A stretch of 64,000 nucleotides of DNA from Agrobacterium salinitolerans (GTDB taxonomy: Bacteria > Pseudomonadota > Alphaproteobacteria > Rhizobiales > Rhizobiaceae), in the NCBI RefSeq assembly GCF_002008225.1, contig NZ_MRDH01000006.1:372001-436000 (forward strand). Reading direction: 5' to 3'. The number at the start of each line of letters is the position of its first letter. Position 1 is the stretch's first letter. Shown in pieces: positions 53,835 through 64,000 of this stretch. Below the pieces are notes generated by a model. It was not told the origin of the DNA, did not search any database, and worked only from the letters and a program-made list of their open reading frames with translations. The position numbers and the translations under genes are program-made.

Positions 53835-56085
53835 ATGCTGCTTCCTTGTTATTTTCGCCGCCGACCGCCTCGATATAGGGCAGCAGCACTCTGATCATGG
53901 CGCCGTGGCCGTGATCGAACTCCGGCGGGGCATCGTGGAGTTCCAGATACCCGCCATGCTCTTCGATGATTTTCTTGACGATGGCCAGACCGAGGCCCGT
54001 GCCCTTGTCCCGCATCGTCATATAGGGTTCGAGAATGCGGTGACGGTTCTCGACGGGCAGACCACGGCCATTGTCGATGATATCCGCCACGAAACGCGAA
54101 TTGGCCTCGTCGAAGGATGCGCGCACCAGGATTTTCCCCGGCCGTTTTTCGCCTTCTACCGCCTCAATCGCCTCCGTCGCATTCTTGATGAGATTGCCGA
54201 AGGCCTGACCCAGCATGCGGGCATCAAACATGCCCTCCAGCGGGACATCGCCGAGCTCGGTCGAGAACTTCGTATCGGCCGCGCTGATTTCGCGCAGGAA
54301 TGCCGCATCCTTCAAAATCGCCCGCAGGTCCGATTTCTCCTTCGTCGGCTTTGGCATGCGCGCAAAGGCCGAGAATTCATCGACCATACGGCCGATATCG
54401 CCTACCTGCCTGACTATGGTGTCGGTACACTGATCGAAGATGGCGCGGTCGTTTTCATCGATCTGCTTGCCGAAACGGCGCTTGATGCGCTCTGCGGAAA
54501 GCTGGATCGGCGTCAGCGGGTTCTTGATCTCATGGGCGATACGACGCGCCACATCCGACCATGCGGTCGAACGCTGAGCGATGACGAGATCGGTGATGTC
54601 ATCAAGTGTGATGACGTAGCTGTCACGGCTGTCGCGAGCATCCTCACGGGTCACCTGCACATTCAGCGTCCGTTCCTTGCCACGCCGCATGATATTGATC
54701 TGCTTGCGGAAGTTGCCGCGAGACCAGGTATTGGCCTCGTTGACGACCTGTTCGATTTCAGGCGCGATCTCCGACAGTTGCGCGCCGATAAGCTGTTCGG
54801 AGGTCTGCGCCAGAAACTCTTCGCCCGACGGATTGACGATGGTGATCCTGCGGCTCTCATCGACACCGATGACGGCGGCGGTGACGCCCGACAGCACGGC
54901 TTCGATGAAGCGGCGACGGTCGTCGATATCGTCCTTGGCCTCAATGATCTGTTCCTGCTGACTGCGCAGTTCAGAAACCATCTTGTTGAAGGTACGCGAC
55001 AGACGCCCGACGTCGCCATCGACAGCGCGAACGGGAACCAGCACATGCATGTTGCCGGTAGCGACGCTGTCTGCAGCACTGATGAGCAGGCGGATGGGCC
55101 GCACGATACGGTCAGCCACCGCAATCGCCGTCCAGATGGCCGCCAGAAGAACGATCAGCGCAAAACCGAGATAGAGGATCGCAAAAGCGATCTGCAGCGG
55201 CGCACGGCCCGCCTCCATAGCCTTGTATTCGGCGCGGTTCTCCTCCATCAGCCGCATGGCGCCCATCACCTTGGGATCGACGGCGCGCACTGTGTAAAGG
55301 AAGGTGCCGCTGATGCCTTCAAGCTTGATGATTGCGCCAACGAGGTTGGTGATACCGGGCGGGATCAGCGTCGGTTGGCCGGCGGCTGCTTTTTCAAGCG
55401 CGTCGTGCGGTATGGCGGGAAGCGGTTTTTCGGTCTTGATGTCGGCCTGAGCGACGGCATCACCGTCTTCCTGCACCAGAAACGCGCCAAGAAGACCGCG
55501 CCCCTTGGCCTGACGGGTCATCAGATCGACGAAGCCGGTGCGATCCAGATAAAAAAGCGCACGGTTGCGGTCGAGATCGGTCGCCATCGACAGGGTCTGC
55601 CCCTGAAGATAACCGGCATTCTCCATCATATAGGCTTGGGCGATATTGCTCGATGAATCGACAATCGACTGCGTGCGCAGCGAAAACCAGCGGTCGAGGC
55701 CCACATTCAACGTCAAGCTGGCGAAGATGGCGACGAGGACCGCGGGCGTAATCGCCACGATGGAGAAAAGCACGACGATGCGGACGTGCAGGCGCGCCGC
55801 CGCCCTGCCCTTTTTGCGCGCTTTCAGCAGCCGGTTGATTTCGCGCCCGATAAGGAACATCAGGCCGATCACGAAGATCGAATTGATGACGACAGAGGCG
55901 ATGACGACGTTCGATGTCGGTGCGATTGGCGTGACGCCCAGAAGTACGAACAGGGTGATGATGGCGCAAACGAGAGCGACGCCGGCGAGCACCAAACCCG
56001 GCAGAGCGAAAGACATCCTGCGATCGGCAACCACCATGCCCGCTGCTTCGTCGGCAACGGCGTTTTCGGCGGCGGGTTTCCGCAT
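53824..56085 (-). CDS. ntrY: Nitrogen regulation sensor histidine kinase NtrY
   Basis: The 753-residue membrane kinase has N-terminal transmembrane helices ([34 protein letters not shown] and more), a periplasmic or extracytoplasmic loop, a HAMP segment, a PAS domain ([20 protein letters not shown]), a dimerisation/phosphoacceptor motif [13 protein letters not shown] and an ATPase domain ([30 protein letters not shown]). It phosphorylates NtrX. Downstream of ntrC with a 150-base gap, on the same strand. Confidence 0.95.
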
Positions 56086-56235
56086 GCACTACTCCCAATC
56101 GCTGGCAAGCCAGCACCACATTTCTGAAGTCAGGCGAGACGCGCCTCAGACCGGCGAATCTCTTCCCTTCCTAGTGTTTTTCAAGCAACACAATGTGGCG
56201 AAAGTGCAACGATAAAGGCGACCTTGTCAACATTC

Positions 56236-57687
56236 TCAGGTAGGACGGGAACTACGATAAACGGAAACGCCAAGCTCGCGGATTTTCTTGCGCAGTGTAT
56301 TGCGGTTCAAGCCAAGAAGATCGGCGGCCTTGATCTGGTTGCCGCGCGTCGCAGTCAAGGCGGCGAGAATCAACGGATATTCGAGTTCCCGCAGAACGCG
56401 GTCATAAAGACCGGGCGGCGGCAGGCCATCGCCGAAACTGGCGAAATAATCCCGCATATTTTCCTCCACCGCCTGTGAAATGGTGAGAGAACCTGTGCGG
56501 ACCGCCATCTTGTCGAGCGGGCTGTCCGGGACATCCGACTGCAATTCCTGCTCGATGATCTCGCGGGTGATGACTTCCTGCGGATAAAGCGCCATCAGGC
56601 GGCGGATCAGGTTTTCCAGCTCGCGCACGTTGCCTGGCCAGGCATAGGCCTTCATGACCTCCAGCGCCTCGCTCTCGAAACGCTTTCCTTCCAGCCCTTC
56701 CTTCTCGCCATGCTGGATGAAATGGCGCACCAGATCGGGAATATCCTCGGCGCGGTCACGCAGCGGCGGCAGCCGCAGCGGCACGACGTTCAGGCGGTAA
56801 TAGAGGTCTTCGCGGAAAAGGCCTTGATTGATCGACTGCTTCAGGTCCTTGTTGGTGGCCGCGACGATGCGGACATCGGTGCGGATCGGCGTGCGACCGC
56901 CTACCGTCGTATATTCCCCCTGTTGCAACACGCGCAGCAGCCGTGTCTGGGCGTCCATCGGCATGTCGCCGATTTCGTCGAGGAACAGCGTGCCGCCCTC
57001 GGCCTGTTCGAAACGGCCGGTCGAGCGGTTCTGCGCGCCGGTGAAGGCGCCCTTCTCATGGCCGAAGAGTTCGGATTCAATGAGGTCGCGCGGGATGGCC
57101 GCCATGTTGATCGCGACGAAGGGTCCGTTGCGACGCTTGCCGTAATCATGCAGCGCGCGCGCCACCAGTTCCTTACCCGTGCCGGATTCGCCGGTGATCA
57201 TCAGCGTCAGGTCGGTCTGCATCAGGCGCGCAAGAACGCGGTAGATTTCCTGCATCGCCGCCGAGCGGCCAACGAGCGGCATGCCGTCCTGCATGTCGTC
57301 ATCGAGCTTCGCCGGCTTGCGCTTCGGCTCAGACAAAGCGCGGCCGATGATGGCGATCAGTTCCGTGAGGTCGAAGGGCTTAGGCAGGTAATCGTAAGCG
57401 CCTTTTTCCGAGGCCTTGATGGCTGTCATGAACGTGTTCTGCGCACTCATGACCAAAACGGGCAGGTCCGGGCGGGCCTTCTTGATGCGCGGCAGCAGGT
57501 CAAAGGCATTTTCATCCGGCATCACGACATCGGTTACGACAAGATCACCCTCACCCGCCGACACCCAGCGCCAGAGCGTTGCAGCATTGGAGGTGATGCG
57601 CACGTCATAACCGGCGCGGCTCAGCGCCTGATTCAAAACGGTGCGGATTGCGGCATCATCATCGGCGACGAGGATCGTAGCTGTCAT
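56236..57687 (-). CDS. ntrC: Nitrogen regulation response regulator NtrC
   Basis: The 483-residue activator has a receiver domain ([17 protein letters not shown] in [10 protein letters not shown]), an AAA+ domain with Walker [16 protein letters not shown] and the sigma-54 loop GAFTGA in [14 protein letters not shown], and a Fis-like HTH ([18 protein letters not shown]). It activates sigma-54 promoters of nitrogen-scavenging genes. It overlaps ntrB by four bases. Confidence 0.96.
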   Translation of the reverse strand: MTATILVADDDAAIRTVLNQALSRAGYDVRITSNAATLWRWVSAGEGDLVVTDVVMPDENAFDLLPRIKKARPDLPVLVMSAQNTFMTAIKASEKGAYDYLPKPFDLTELIAIIGRALSEPKRKPAKLDDDMQDGMPLVGRSAAMQEIYRVLARLMQTDLTLMITGESGTGKELVARALHDYGKRRNGPFVAINMAAIPRDLIESELFGHEKGAFTGAQNRSTGRFEQAEGGTLFLDEIGDMPMDAQTRLLRVLQQGEYTTVGGRTPIRTDVRIVAATNKDLKQSINQGLFREDLYYRLNVVPLRLPPLRDRAEDIPDLVRHFIQHGEKEGLEGKRFESEALEVMKAYAWPGNVRELENLIRRLMALYPQEVITREIIEQELQSDVPDSPLDKMAVRTGSLTISQAVEENMRDYFASFGDGLPPPGLYDRVLRELEYPLILAALTATRGNQIKAADLLGLNRNTLRKKIRELGVSVYRSSRPT

Positions 57688-58832
57688 CTGTCATTTCCTG
57701 TCGAGTTCGGCAAAGAGCTGTCGTCGAGCGCCACTTCCGGCGAGACGGGCATCAATACGCGGAAGGTCGTGCGGTGGTTCTGGCTGTCGCATTCGACGAT
57801 GCCACCATGGGCGCCGATCAACTTCGCGACCAGCGCCAGCCCGAGGCCGGAACCATTCGTCTTGGTGGTGATGAAAGGATCGAAGAGGTGCGGCAGAAGG
57901 TCGGCCGGGACGCCGGGGCCATTGTCATGTACGCAGAATTCGAGCGGCAGCGAGATGCGTTCGCGGCTGCCGGCAACCGAAAGACGGATGCCGGGGCGAT
58001 AGGCGGTCGTCAGCACGATTTCGCCATCCGGCTGATTGCCCACGGCTTCCGCCGCATTCTTCACGAGATTGAGAAAGACCTGCACCAGCTGGTCGCGATT
58101 GGCATAAACCGGCGGCAGCGACGGGTCGTAGTTCTCGGAAATCTTGATATTGCGGGCAAAGCCGGCCTTGGCGATGGCCTTCACATGATCCAGCACGGAA
58201 TGGATGTTAACCGGCACGCGATCCACCGGCCGCTCGTCGGAAAACACCTCCATGCGGTCAACCAGCGAGACGATGCGGTCGGTCTCATCGCAGATCAGCC
58301 GCGTCAGCGCCCGGTCCTCATCGGCAACCGAGGTCTCCAGCAACTGGGCAGCGCCGCGAATGCCGGAGAGCGGGTTCTTGATCTCATGCGCGAGCATGGA
58401 GGCAAGGCCGGTAACGGAGCGTGCCGCAGCGCGATGCGTCAGTTGCCGGTCGATCTTGTCGGCCATCGACCTTTCCTGGAAGACGACGACCACCGATCCC
58501 GGTTCGCTGACAACAGGCGCAACGTAAAGATCGACCAGCTTGTCCTGGCCGAGACGCGGCGAACTCAGATCGACGCGATATTCGTTGACCGGCGCGCGGC
58601 GCTCGCGCACCTGATCGATCAGCGCAAGCAGCGGGCTGCCGAAGGGAATGAAGGTAGAAACACGGTAGCGCGCGAGATGGGAGGCGCTCGCCCCGAAAAA
58701 GGCTTCGGCTTCCCAATTGGCGAAGGCGATGAAACCTTCGGCATCCACCAGGATGACGGGGTTCTGCACCGCGTTCAAAACCGCCATGGCAAGCGGGTTT
58801 CCATCTGCCGGGCTATGTTTGTCAGCGCTCAT
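57684..58832 (-). CDS. ntrB: Nitrogen regulation sensor histidine kinase NtrB
   Basis: The 382-residue cytosolic kinase has an N-terminal PAS domain ([24 protein letters not shown]), the phosphoacceptor [21 protein letters not shown] and an ATPase domain ([29 protein letters not shown]). It phosphorylates and dephosphorylates NtrC under PII control. I choose ATG 58832 with AAGGAAGG upstream; it overlaps the dusB stop (ATGA). Confidence 0.95.
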   Translation of the reverse strand: MSADKHSPADGNPLAMAVLNAVQNPVILVDAEGFIAFANWEAEAFFGASASHLARYRVSTFIPFGSPLLALIDQVRERRAPVNEYRVDLSSPRLGQDKLVDLYVAPVVSEPGSVVVVFQERSMADKIDRQLTHRAAARSVTGLASMLAHEIKNPLSGIRGAAQLLETSVADEDRALTRLICDETDRIVSLVDRMEVFSDERPVDRVPVNIHSVLDHVKAIAKAGFARNIKISENYDPSLPPVYANRDQLVQVFLNLVKNAAEAVGNQPDGEIVLTTAYRPGIRLSVAGSRERISLPLEFCVHDNGPGVPADLLPHLFDPFITTKTNGSGLGLALVAKLIGAHGGIVECDSQNHRTTFRVLMPVSPEVALDDSSLPNSTGNDR

Positions 58833-59845
58833 GCGGCCTTCCTTGCGGCGTTTTCGCCCGCATTTGCGCAAAGGGCGGTGCGCAGCAGATCCGCCACCTC
58901 TCCCGTGTCACGCGATGTCATGATTTGAGCCTTGTCGGAGGTGGCGAACTCAAGTGCAAAACGGTCGAGATACCAGCCCAGATGTTTGCGGGCGTGCCTA
59001 AGACCGGCTTCCCTTCCGTAGAATTCCAGCATCATCTCGTAATGTTCGATGGCGATGGCGGGAATATCGTCGCGGTGCGGGGCTGAATGTCCGGCGAGCA
59101 CCGCCGGCAGCCATGGCTGCCCCTGCGCGCCGCGACCGACCATGACGGCATCCGCACCCGAACGGCGCAGGATTTCGCGTGCATCATCGGCCGTTTCCAC
59201 ATCGCCATTGGCGATCAGCGGCACGGAAATCACCTCACGCACGGCGCGGATGGCATCCCAGTCTGCCCGTCCCTCGTAAAACTGCATACGGGTGCGGCCG
59301 TGAATGGTCATGAGCTGAACGCCAGCGGCTTCGGCACGGCGGGCGATCTCCGGCGCATTGATGGTGTTCTCGTCCCAGCCGAGCCGCATCTTCAGCGTCA
59401 CAGGCACGTCGACTGCATTGACCGTTGCCTCGATGAGCGAGAGTGCATGATCGGGATCGCGCATCAAAGCCGAGCCGGAATAGCCACCCGTCACCTTCTT
59501 GGCAGGACAACCCATATTGATGTCGATGATTCCAGCGCCGTTATCGGCGGCAATCTTCGCCGCCTCGGCCATGAAATGCGCCTCGCGGCCGGCGAGCTGC
59601 ACCATATGCGGACACATGCCGGCGTTTTTCAGCCGCGCCCAGGATTCGCCTCTGTTAGCGACGAGCTCACGGCTTGCCACCATTTCCGTCACGACAAGGC
59701 CTGCGCCAAAACGCCAGGCAAGTTGCCGAAACGGCAGATCCGTCACGCCCGACATGGGCGCCAGCACGGCACGATTACGGATCGTAACTGGGCCGATGCT
59801 GAACGGTTCTGACAACTCCGGAAGATGCAATTGATGATCTTTCAT
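58829..59845 (-). CDS. dusB: tRNA-dihydrouridine synthase DusB (NifR3 type)
   Basis: The 338-residue FMN enzyme reduces uridines in tRNA. Family motifs: [38 protein letters not shown] with the catalytic cysteine, and [19 protein letters not shown] [10 protein letters not shown]. It heads the nifR3-ntrB-ntrC operon characteristic of alphaproteobacteria, with its stop overlapping the ntrB start. The 276-base divergent gap to ispDF must hold both promoters; no clear motif stands out. Confidence 0.95.
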   Translation of the reverse strand: MKDHQLHLPELSEPFSIGPVTIRNRAVLAPMSGVTDLPFRQLAWRFGAGLVVTEMVASRELVANRGESWARLKNAGMCPHMVQLAGREAHFMAEAAKIAADNGAGIIDINMGCPAKKVTGGYSGSALMRDPDHALSLIEATVNAVDVPVTLKMRLGWDENTINAPEIARRAEAAGVQLMTIHGRTRMQFYEGRADWDAIRAVREVISVPLIANGDVETADDAREILRRSGADAVMVGRGAQGQPWLPAVLAGHSAPHRDDIPAIAIEHYEMMLEFYGREAGLRHARKHLGWYLDRFALEFATSDKAQIMTSRDTGEVADLLRTALCANAGENAARKAA

Positions 59846-60121
59846 GCAGAAGGTTTATTTGCATTATTTTTAGACAGTGTTTGTGCGGTTGCCAAGCACT
59901 TTTAGAGGGTTGCACCTTTTATTTGCTGGGCGATTGCCTGCCTGTTTTGCTGTCGGCAGCAATTTGTGCAGGTTTGAACGCGCAATGGCTGCTGATCCTG
60001 CGGCATGCAGGGGCGAATGCGCGTCATATCGGGCTGGCCATCCGGGTTTTGAAACGCTAGAGCAGGACTGTCAACCGCTAAGGGTTGCGCGCAAAGCATA
60101 AGACCAATGCAGGAAAGTACT

Positions 60122-61309
60122 ATGAAACTCGGCATCGTCATCGTCGCCGCCGGACGTGGAGAAAGAGCGGGCTCTCCCGAGGAAGGGCCGAAACAATATC
60201 GCCCGATCGGAGGCCGGGCCGTGATCGAGCATACATTATCCACCTTCCTCGATTGGGATCATGCCTCCGCCATCGTGATCGTCAGTCATGCAGACGATGC
60301 AGCACTGCTGTCGCCAATCCTCCAGCGGCTTGATTCCGGCGGGCGGATCGTCACCGTCACGGGCGGCTCAACACGCCAGCAATCAGTGCTTGCCGGGCTG
60401 GAAGCGCTTGCCTCGGAAGAGCTGACGCATGTGATGATCCATGATGCCGTGCGGCCTTTCGTCCCCGTGGACATGCTGGAACGGATCGTCGCCCTGCACC
60501 GGGCCGGCGCCAGCAGCGTCCTACCCGCCCTCCCCGTCACCGACACGCTGAAGCGCGGTGCGGGTAACGTTGTTGCAGAGACTGTTTCACGCCAGGGACT
60601 TTATGCTGCGCAGACGCCACAGAGTTTCACGTTCGGCGATATTCTTGGAGCACATCGCGCCGCTTCCGCATCTGGCAAAACCGATTTCACCGATGATGCA
60701 TCGATTGCCGAGTGGGCAGGACTGACGGTGACGCTGACAGAAGGTTCGGTCGATAATGTAAAACTCACTCTCAAGCGGGATATCGCCATGGCCGATGAAA
60801 AGCTCTCCAACGGATTGCCGGACGTGCGCACCGGCAATGGTTACGACGTGCATCAGCTGGAGGCCGGCGATGGCGTGACGCTCTGCGGAATCTTCATCGA
60901 GCATGACCAGAGACTGAAAGGCCATTCGGATGCCGATGTGGCGCTGCATGCGCTGACGGACGCCCTGCTCGCCACCTGCGGTGCCGGCGATATCGGCGAT
61001 CACTTCCCGCCTTCCGATCCACAATGGAAGGGTGCAGCCTCGCGCATCTTCCTGGAGCATGCGGCAAAGGTCGTACGCGACAATGGCGGCACGATCATGA
61101 ATGCCGATGTCTCGCTGATTGCGGAAGCACCGCGCATAGGTCCGCACCGCCAGGCCATGCGCGAAGCACTTTCGGACATGCTCGGCATTGCGCTGGAGCG
61201 CTGCTCGGTGAAAGCGACGACCAATGAGACGATCGGTTTCGTCGGCCGCCGGGAAGGCATTGCTGCAATCGCCACAGCTACGGTCGTCTACAGGGGCAGA
61301 CCGTTATGA
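60122..61309 (+). CDS. ispDF: Bifunctional IspD/IspF of isoprenoid synthesis
   Basis: The 395-residue fusion carries out two MEP-pathway steps. The N-terminal half is the MEP cytidylyltransferase ([24 protein letters not shown]); the C-terminal half from about residue 235 is the MECDP synthase ([13 protein letters not shown] with metal ligands, [18 protein letters not shown]). Fusion of the two is normal in alphaproteobacteria. AGGAAAG precedes ATG 60122, better than the in-frame ATG 60107 that contains the site. Confidence 0.95.
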   Translation: MKLGIVIVAAGRGERAGSPEEGPKQYRPIGGRAVIEHTLSTFLDWDHASAIVIVSHADDAALLSPILQRLDSGGRIVTVTGGSTRQQSVLAGLEALASEELTHVMIHDAVRPFVPVDMLERIVALHRAGASSVLPALPVTDTLKRGAGNVVAETVSRQGLYAAQTPQSFTFGDILGAHRAASASGKTDFTDDASIAEWAGLTVTLTEGSVDNVKLTLKRDIAMADEKLSNGLPDVRTGNGYDVHQLEAGDGVTLCGIFIEHDQRLKGHSDADVALHALTDALLATCGAGDIGDHFPPSDPQWKGAASRIFLEHAAKVVRDNGGTIMNADVSLIAEAPRIGPHRQAMREALSDMLGIALERCSVKATTNETIGFVGRREGIAAIATATVVYRGRPL

Positions 61310-61815
61310 GCCTTTTTCCCGCGGACATAGAAGAGTTGGCGCGGCGGATCATTGCCGATTTCACCGCGCATGGTTTCATGGTCTCGACCGCGGAAAGCTG
61401 CACGGGCGGCCTGATTGCCGGCGCGCTGACGGAGATTGCCGGCTCTTCCGCCGTCGTCGACCGCGGTTTCGTTACCTACACGAACGAAGCCAAGAGGGAC
61501 ATGCTGGGAGTTGGCGCCGACACCCTGACAACATTTGGTGCGGTCTCCCGGCAGACGGCGCTGCAGATGGCGCATGGCGCCCTCTTCCGCTCGCGCGCGA
61601 ATTTCGCCGTGGCGGTAACCGGCATTGCCGGCCCGGGCGGCGGCTCAGCCGAAAAACCGGTGGGGCTTGTGCATCTGGCCGCCAAGGCGCGCAACGGCAA
61701 CCTCCTGCATCACGAAATGCGCTACGGAGATATCGGCCGCACCGAAATCCGGCTTGCGACGGTGAGAACGGCGCTTGAGATGCTGATCGCCCTCAATCAG
61801 GCGGGGTCCGTATAG
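61306..61815 (+). CDS. CinA C-terminal-type nicotinamide-nucleotide amidase
   Basis: The 169-residue protein is the stand-alone CinA C-terminal domain (PncC-like): [52 protein letters not shown]. It deamidates nicotinamide mononucleotide in NAD recycling. Start ATG 61306 overlaps the ispDF stop (ATGA). Its end overlaps the convergent Coq10-like gene by 19 bases. Confidence 0.92.
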   Translation: MSLFPADIEELARRIIADFTAHGFMVSTAESCTGGLIAGALTEIAGSSAVVDRGFVTYTNEAKRDMLGVGADTLTTFGAVSRQTALQMAHGALFRSRANFAVAVTGIAGPGGGSAEKPVGLVHLAAKARNGNLLHHEMRYGDIGRTEIRLATVRTALEMLIALNQAGSV

Positions 61816-62252
61816 ATTTTATCGGCACGCGTTTCGAAGGCTTCAGCAAACATGCGGAAAGCCCGGTCGAACATCGAGCCCATCACCGCGCCGAGCAGGC
61901 GATTCTTGAATTCGTAATCGATGAAGAAATGAATGGCTGAGCCGCCCTCGTCCGAGGCCTCGAAACGCCAGCGATTGTCGAGATATTTGAACGGGCCGTC
62001 GATATATTTCACGTCGATGGCGCGCTCTGCCGGGTTCAACAGCACCTGCGTGGTGAAGGTTTCGCGAATGGCCTTGTAACCCACAGTCATATCCGCCACC
62101 AGTAGCACCTTGCCATCGCGCTCCTTGCGCGAGCGGACGGTGAGCGCCTCGCAAAGGGGCAGAAACTGCGGATATTTCTCCACATCGGCGACGAGGTCGT
62201 ACATGCGGTCGGGCGAGTGTTTGACGTGGCGATGCGTTTCGAACTGTGGCAT
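61797..62252 (-). CDS. Coq10/RatA-family START-domain protein
   Basis: The 151-residue protein has the pattern of the Coq10/RatA family: HSPDRMYDLVADVEKYPQFLPLC, then FLIDYEF-like FFIDYEFKNRLLGAVMG. Alphaproteobacterial members bind ubiquinone or related lipids; the RatA name comes from a ribosome-association phenotype in E. coli. Which role applies is open. It is convergent with and overlaps the CinA-type gene, and lies next to the frameshifted gene upstream. Confidence 0.9.
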   Translation of the reverse strand: MPQFETHRHVKHSPDRMYDLVADVEKYPQFLPLCEALTVRSRKERDGKVLLVADMTVGYKAIRETFTTQVLLNPAERAIDVKYIDGPFKYLDNRWRFEASDEGGSAIHFFIDYEFKNRLLGAVMGSMFDRAFRMFAEAFETRADKIYTDPA

Positions 62253-62261
62253 GAGCGGCAG

Positions 62262-62830
62262 TTAATCCTCGATACGCAGAAGATCAAGAAGGCGGCGAAA
62301 CTGTTTTCGGCTTTTCAGCTGGAATACCGGCACATCAGGACCATACAACGCGAAATTCCGCTCGAAGATCGGCGTATGGCGCCGCTCGAAATTCCAGATA
62401 TAGCGCAGGAATTCGACGTCTATTCTTTCAGGGCACCCCTCCGCCATTTCCGGGCGGGCCTTGCCATAGCCCTTGATCGCCCGGCTGACGGCGCCCCACA
62501 GGCAGAGCCAGCGCGGCATGCGCACCCACAAAACGATATGGGATCGCGGCAGCCGCATATCGAAAGACGACGGATTGCTGCCGTCCATCAGCCAGCGCTC
62601 TTCGGTAATGATGGCGGCTATCCTTTCTCGCTGCTCTTCGCGCGGGCGCGCCCGCCAGCCGGGCAGCCAGAAAACATCCCGATCCATGGAGATGAGCGAA
62701 GCCCGAAATTGTGCGCGAGCTTCTGCGAAAGCGTCGATTTGCCGCCGCCGGAACAGCCCACGACCATGATTCGCTGCGCCCCGGCGATGATCGCAGCAGC
62801 ATCCTCCACCCTGTGAAGATAATTTGGCAT
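62262..62830 (-). pseudogene. P-loop (topology-modulation/AAA-type) nucleoside kinase-like protein, frameshifted
   Basis: The N-terminal frame from ATG 62830 (GAGGTG upstream) reads QRIMVVGCSGGGKSTLSQKL, a Walker A, then LAHNFGLR and goes out of frame. The second frame resumes as MDRDVFWLPGWRARP and runs to 62262, with the lid-like RMPRWLCLWGAV. Insertion of one T after CTTCGC (about 62694-62696, plus strand) would join them as FGLRFISMDRDVFWLPG, the normal family sequence. This is a one-base deletion or a sequencing error; if real the product lacks everything after the P loop. Confidence 0.85.
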
Positions 62831-63070
62831 TTCTGACACCTCATCTGACTGCCGGATATTTTCTGCCATCTTCTCGCAGCGATATCGTCACCGCGCATGA
62901 CAGTTACGGAAAATTGACTATTGTAACCCCGTCGCAGGGATTGCTATTTATTTGCGACTAATATTACACCCATTGGATGTAACGACGCTGGAAGCTCCCG
63001 ATTTCACCCAGCGTATTCATCCTTGGGTTCAGACCCGACATATAACCGCTTTGAGCCACTGAGTGAGCCG

Positions 63071-63247
63071 ATGGACGATTTTTCCAACATCATCAACCTT
63101 CTCGAATCCGCCAAGCAACTCGCATCGATGAACGGCATGCCGGTGCTTGCCTATCTGATCGACGTCGCGAAATGCGAAGCAAGAGAGAACAAGCCGGTTC
63201 TGCGCAAGCGCAAACGCGGCGAATCGACCGCCAAGGAAGACTGTTAA
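63071..63247 (+). CDS. Hypothetical small protein
   Basis: A 58-residue protein with an amphipathic N-terminal helix (MDDFSNIINLLESAKQLAS), a short hydrophobic middle (GMPVLAYLIDVAKCEA) and a basic tail (RKRKRGE). GAGTGAG precedes ATG 63071; a TTG at 63023 would add 16 residues. No family is recognised, though the composition resembles small rhizobial proteins of unknown function. A possible terminator hairpin follows. Confidence 0.7.
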   Translation: MDDFSNIINLLESAKQLASMNGMPVLAYLIDVAKCEARENKPVLRKRKRGESTAKEDC

Positions 63248-63322
63248 TTGCCGGCGCGCAGAGCCGACCGATAAAGCCGACTGGCCCATTCTTCAAGACG
63301 ATGTCATAATCAAGTGATGAAC

Positions 63323-63352
63323 TGGCCGCTTTTTCGAGGCGGCCATTTCTTT
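63323..63352 (+). terminator. Possible rho-independent terminator after the 58-residue gene
   Basis: TGGCCGC (63323-63329) pairs with GCGGCCA (63339-63345) around a loop, followed by TTTCTTT. It lies 76 bases after the stop and 22 bases before the next start. Confidence 0.55.
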
Positions 63353-63373
63353 GCAAATGGAAACGACAGCGTC

Positions 63374-64000
63374 ATGACAGCCGCATCCGCCGACATCAGA
63401 ATCTACAGGGAAGAAAGACCGAAGGAACGTCATGGCTTCGTTCAGATCGTTCTTCCTGTCTCCGGTCGTCTGCTGATCGATGTGGCCGGACGGCAGGACG
63501 AATTGTCGACCGGACGCGGCGTGTTCATCCATCGCGATGCGCCGCATACGCAGGAAGCGACGGCAAGCAACCACTCGCTGGTGGTCGATATCGATGAAGG
63601 CGCCCTTCCCGAGCAAACGCTCGAGAAATTCGCCCATTCGCCGTTTGTCGACATAGCGCAGGATACGCGGCAGTTGATCGCCTATATGCGCGGCGTCATC
63701 GGAACAGAGGGGCGACGCGACGATATCGCCGGCCTGTGGACGCCACTTCTGGTCGACAGCCTTGCCAACGAGAAAGTCGACATCCGCCAACGCCTGCACA
63801 GGCTCGTTGCACTGGTCAGGGCTGAGCCGTTCTTCCCCTGGACCATCGAGATGCTCGCCTCCTGCGTGACGATCAGCGACAGTCGCCTGCATGCGCTGTT
63901 TCTCGAGGAATTCGGCCTCCCTCCTCACCGTTGGCTGGCCGGGCTGCGCATGGACAAGGTCTGTGCCTTGCTCACCAATTCCACCCTGCCTATTGCCGAG
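63374..64000 (+). CDS. AraC-family transcriptional regulator, 5' part (cut by window edge)
   Basis: The frame is open from ATG 63374 to the window end, 209 codons. The N-terminal part has a cupin-like sensor (RLLIDVAGRQDELSTGRGVF, then IHRDAPHTQEATASNHSLVV). From about residue 155 the AraC helix-turn-helix begins: WTIEMLASCVTISDSRLHALF, EEFGLPPHRWLAGLRMDKV. The second HTH is beyond the window. The inducer is unknown. Confidence 0.88.
   Translation, partial: MTAASADIRIYREERPKERHGFVQIVLPVSGRLLIDVAGRQDELSTGRGVFIHRDAPHTQEATASNHSLVVDIDEGALPEQTLEKFAHSPFVDIAQDTRQLIAYMRGVIGTEGRRDDIAGLWTPLLVDSLANEKVDIRQRLHRLVALVRAEPFFPWTIEMLASCVTISDSRLHALFLEEFGLPPHRWLAGLRMDKVCALLTNSTLPIAE

Noticed and set aside
53623-55656. 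Long plus-strand open frame opposite ntrX and ntrY
   Set aside because: It overlaps two well-supported genes completely and has a composition typical of an antisense shadow.
1-64000. CRISPR arrays, tRNA or rRNA genes
   Set aside because: No regularly spaced repeats beyond the transposon ends and no cloverleaf or rRNA sequence were noticed by eye.

Overview
The window looks like chromosomal DNA of an alphaproteobacterium of the Rhizobiaceae, most likely the Agrobacterium/Rhizobium group. The grounds are the high-GC codon use, the order dusB-ntrB-ntrC-ntrY-ntrX-trkA-hfq-hflX-mazG on one side of a divergent ispDF gene, the cysG-DUF2849-cysI-DUF934 sulfite-reduction operon, the glycine-riboswitch-led gcvTHP operon and the ATP12 chaperone. 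Species assignment is inference from gene content; no search was run.

Bases 1-20217 hold an accessory biosynthetic locus. It starts with the 3' end of an RND exporter translationally coupled to an EntD-type phosphopantetheinyl transferase, followed by a nitrilase/omega-amidase and a TetR regulator. After an AT-rich leader with a 20-bp palindrome come six tightly spaced plus-strand genes: a PfaA-like megasynthase (KS-AT-ACP-ACP-KR-DH), a PfaC-like protein (KS-CLF-DH-DH), a PfaD-like enoyl reductase, a class III (glutamate-1-semialdehyde/MycA-like) aminotransferase, a short-chain dehydrogenase and a thioester reductase. No peptide synthetase or thioesterase is present. The set predicts an iteratively built long carbon chain that is transaminated and released reductively, in the manner of the polyamine half of zeamine/fabclavine-type metabolites, but as a stand-alone system. 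This is the most novel part of the window.

Bases 20302-23470 are an arsenic operon (arsR, thioredoxin-type arsC, ACR3, glutaredoxin-type arsC, arsH) with an ArsR-box promoter that predicts a leaderless arsR mRNA. It is followed by a mobile patch (about 23581-26295): an ISNCY-like transposase with tandem 25-bp repeats at both ends, two small orphan genes and the tail of a second transposase.

Bases 26361-35691 carry ordinary accessory and housekeeping genes (DUF5680, DUF188, DUF1345, S-formylglutathione hydrolase, ATP12, HAD phosphatase, RluC-type pseudouridine synthase, CrcB fluoride channel, a YcnI-PCuAC copper fusion, small proteins) and a RidA-family gene broken by an in-frame TAA. Bases 35858-40535 are the tandem glycine riboswitch and gcvT-gcvH-gcvP. 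Bases 40638-47936 hold a nuclease/phosphatase-fold protein, ferredoxin-NADP reductase, the siroheme/sulfite reductase operon and a deaminase. Bases 48014-59845 hold mazG, hflX, hfq, trkA and the nitrogen two-component systems NtrYX and NtrBC with dusB. The end of the window has ispDF, a CinA-type amidase, a Coq10/RatA-family protein, a frameshifted P-loop kinase-like gene, a 58-residue orphan and the 5' part of an AraC-type regulator.
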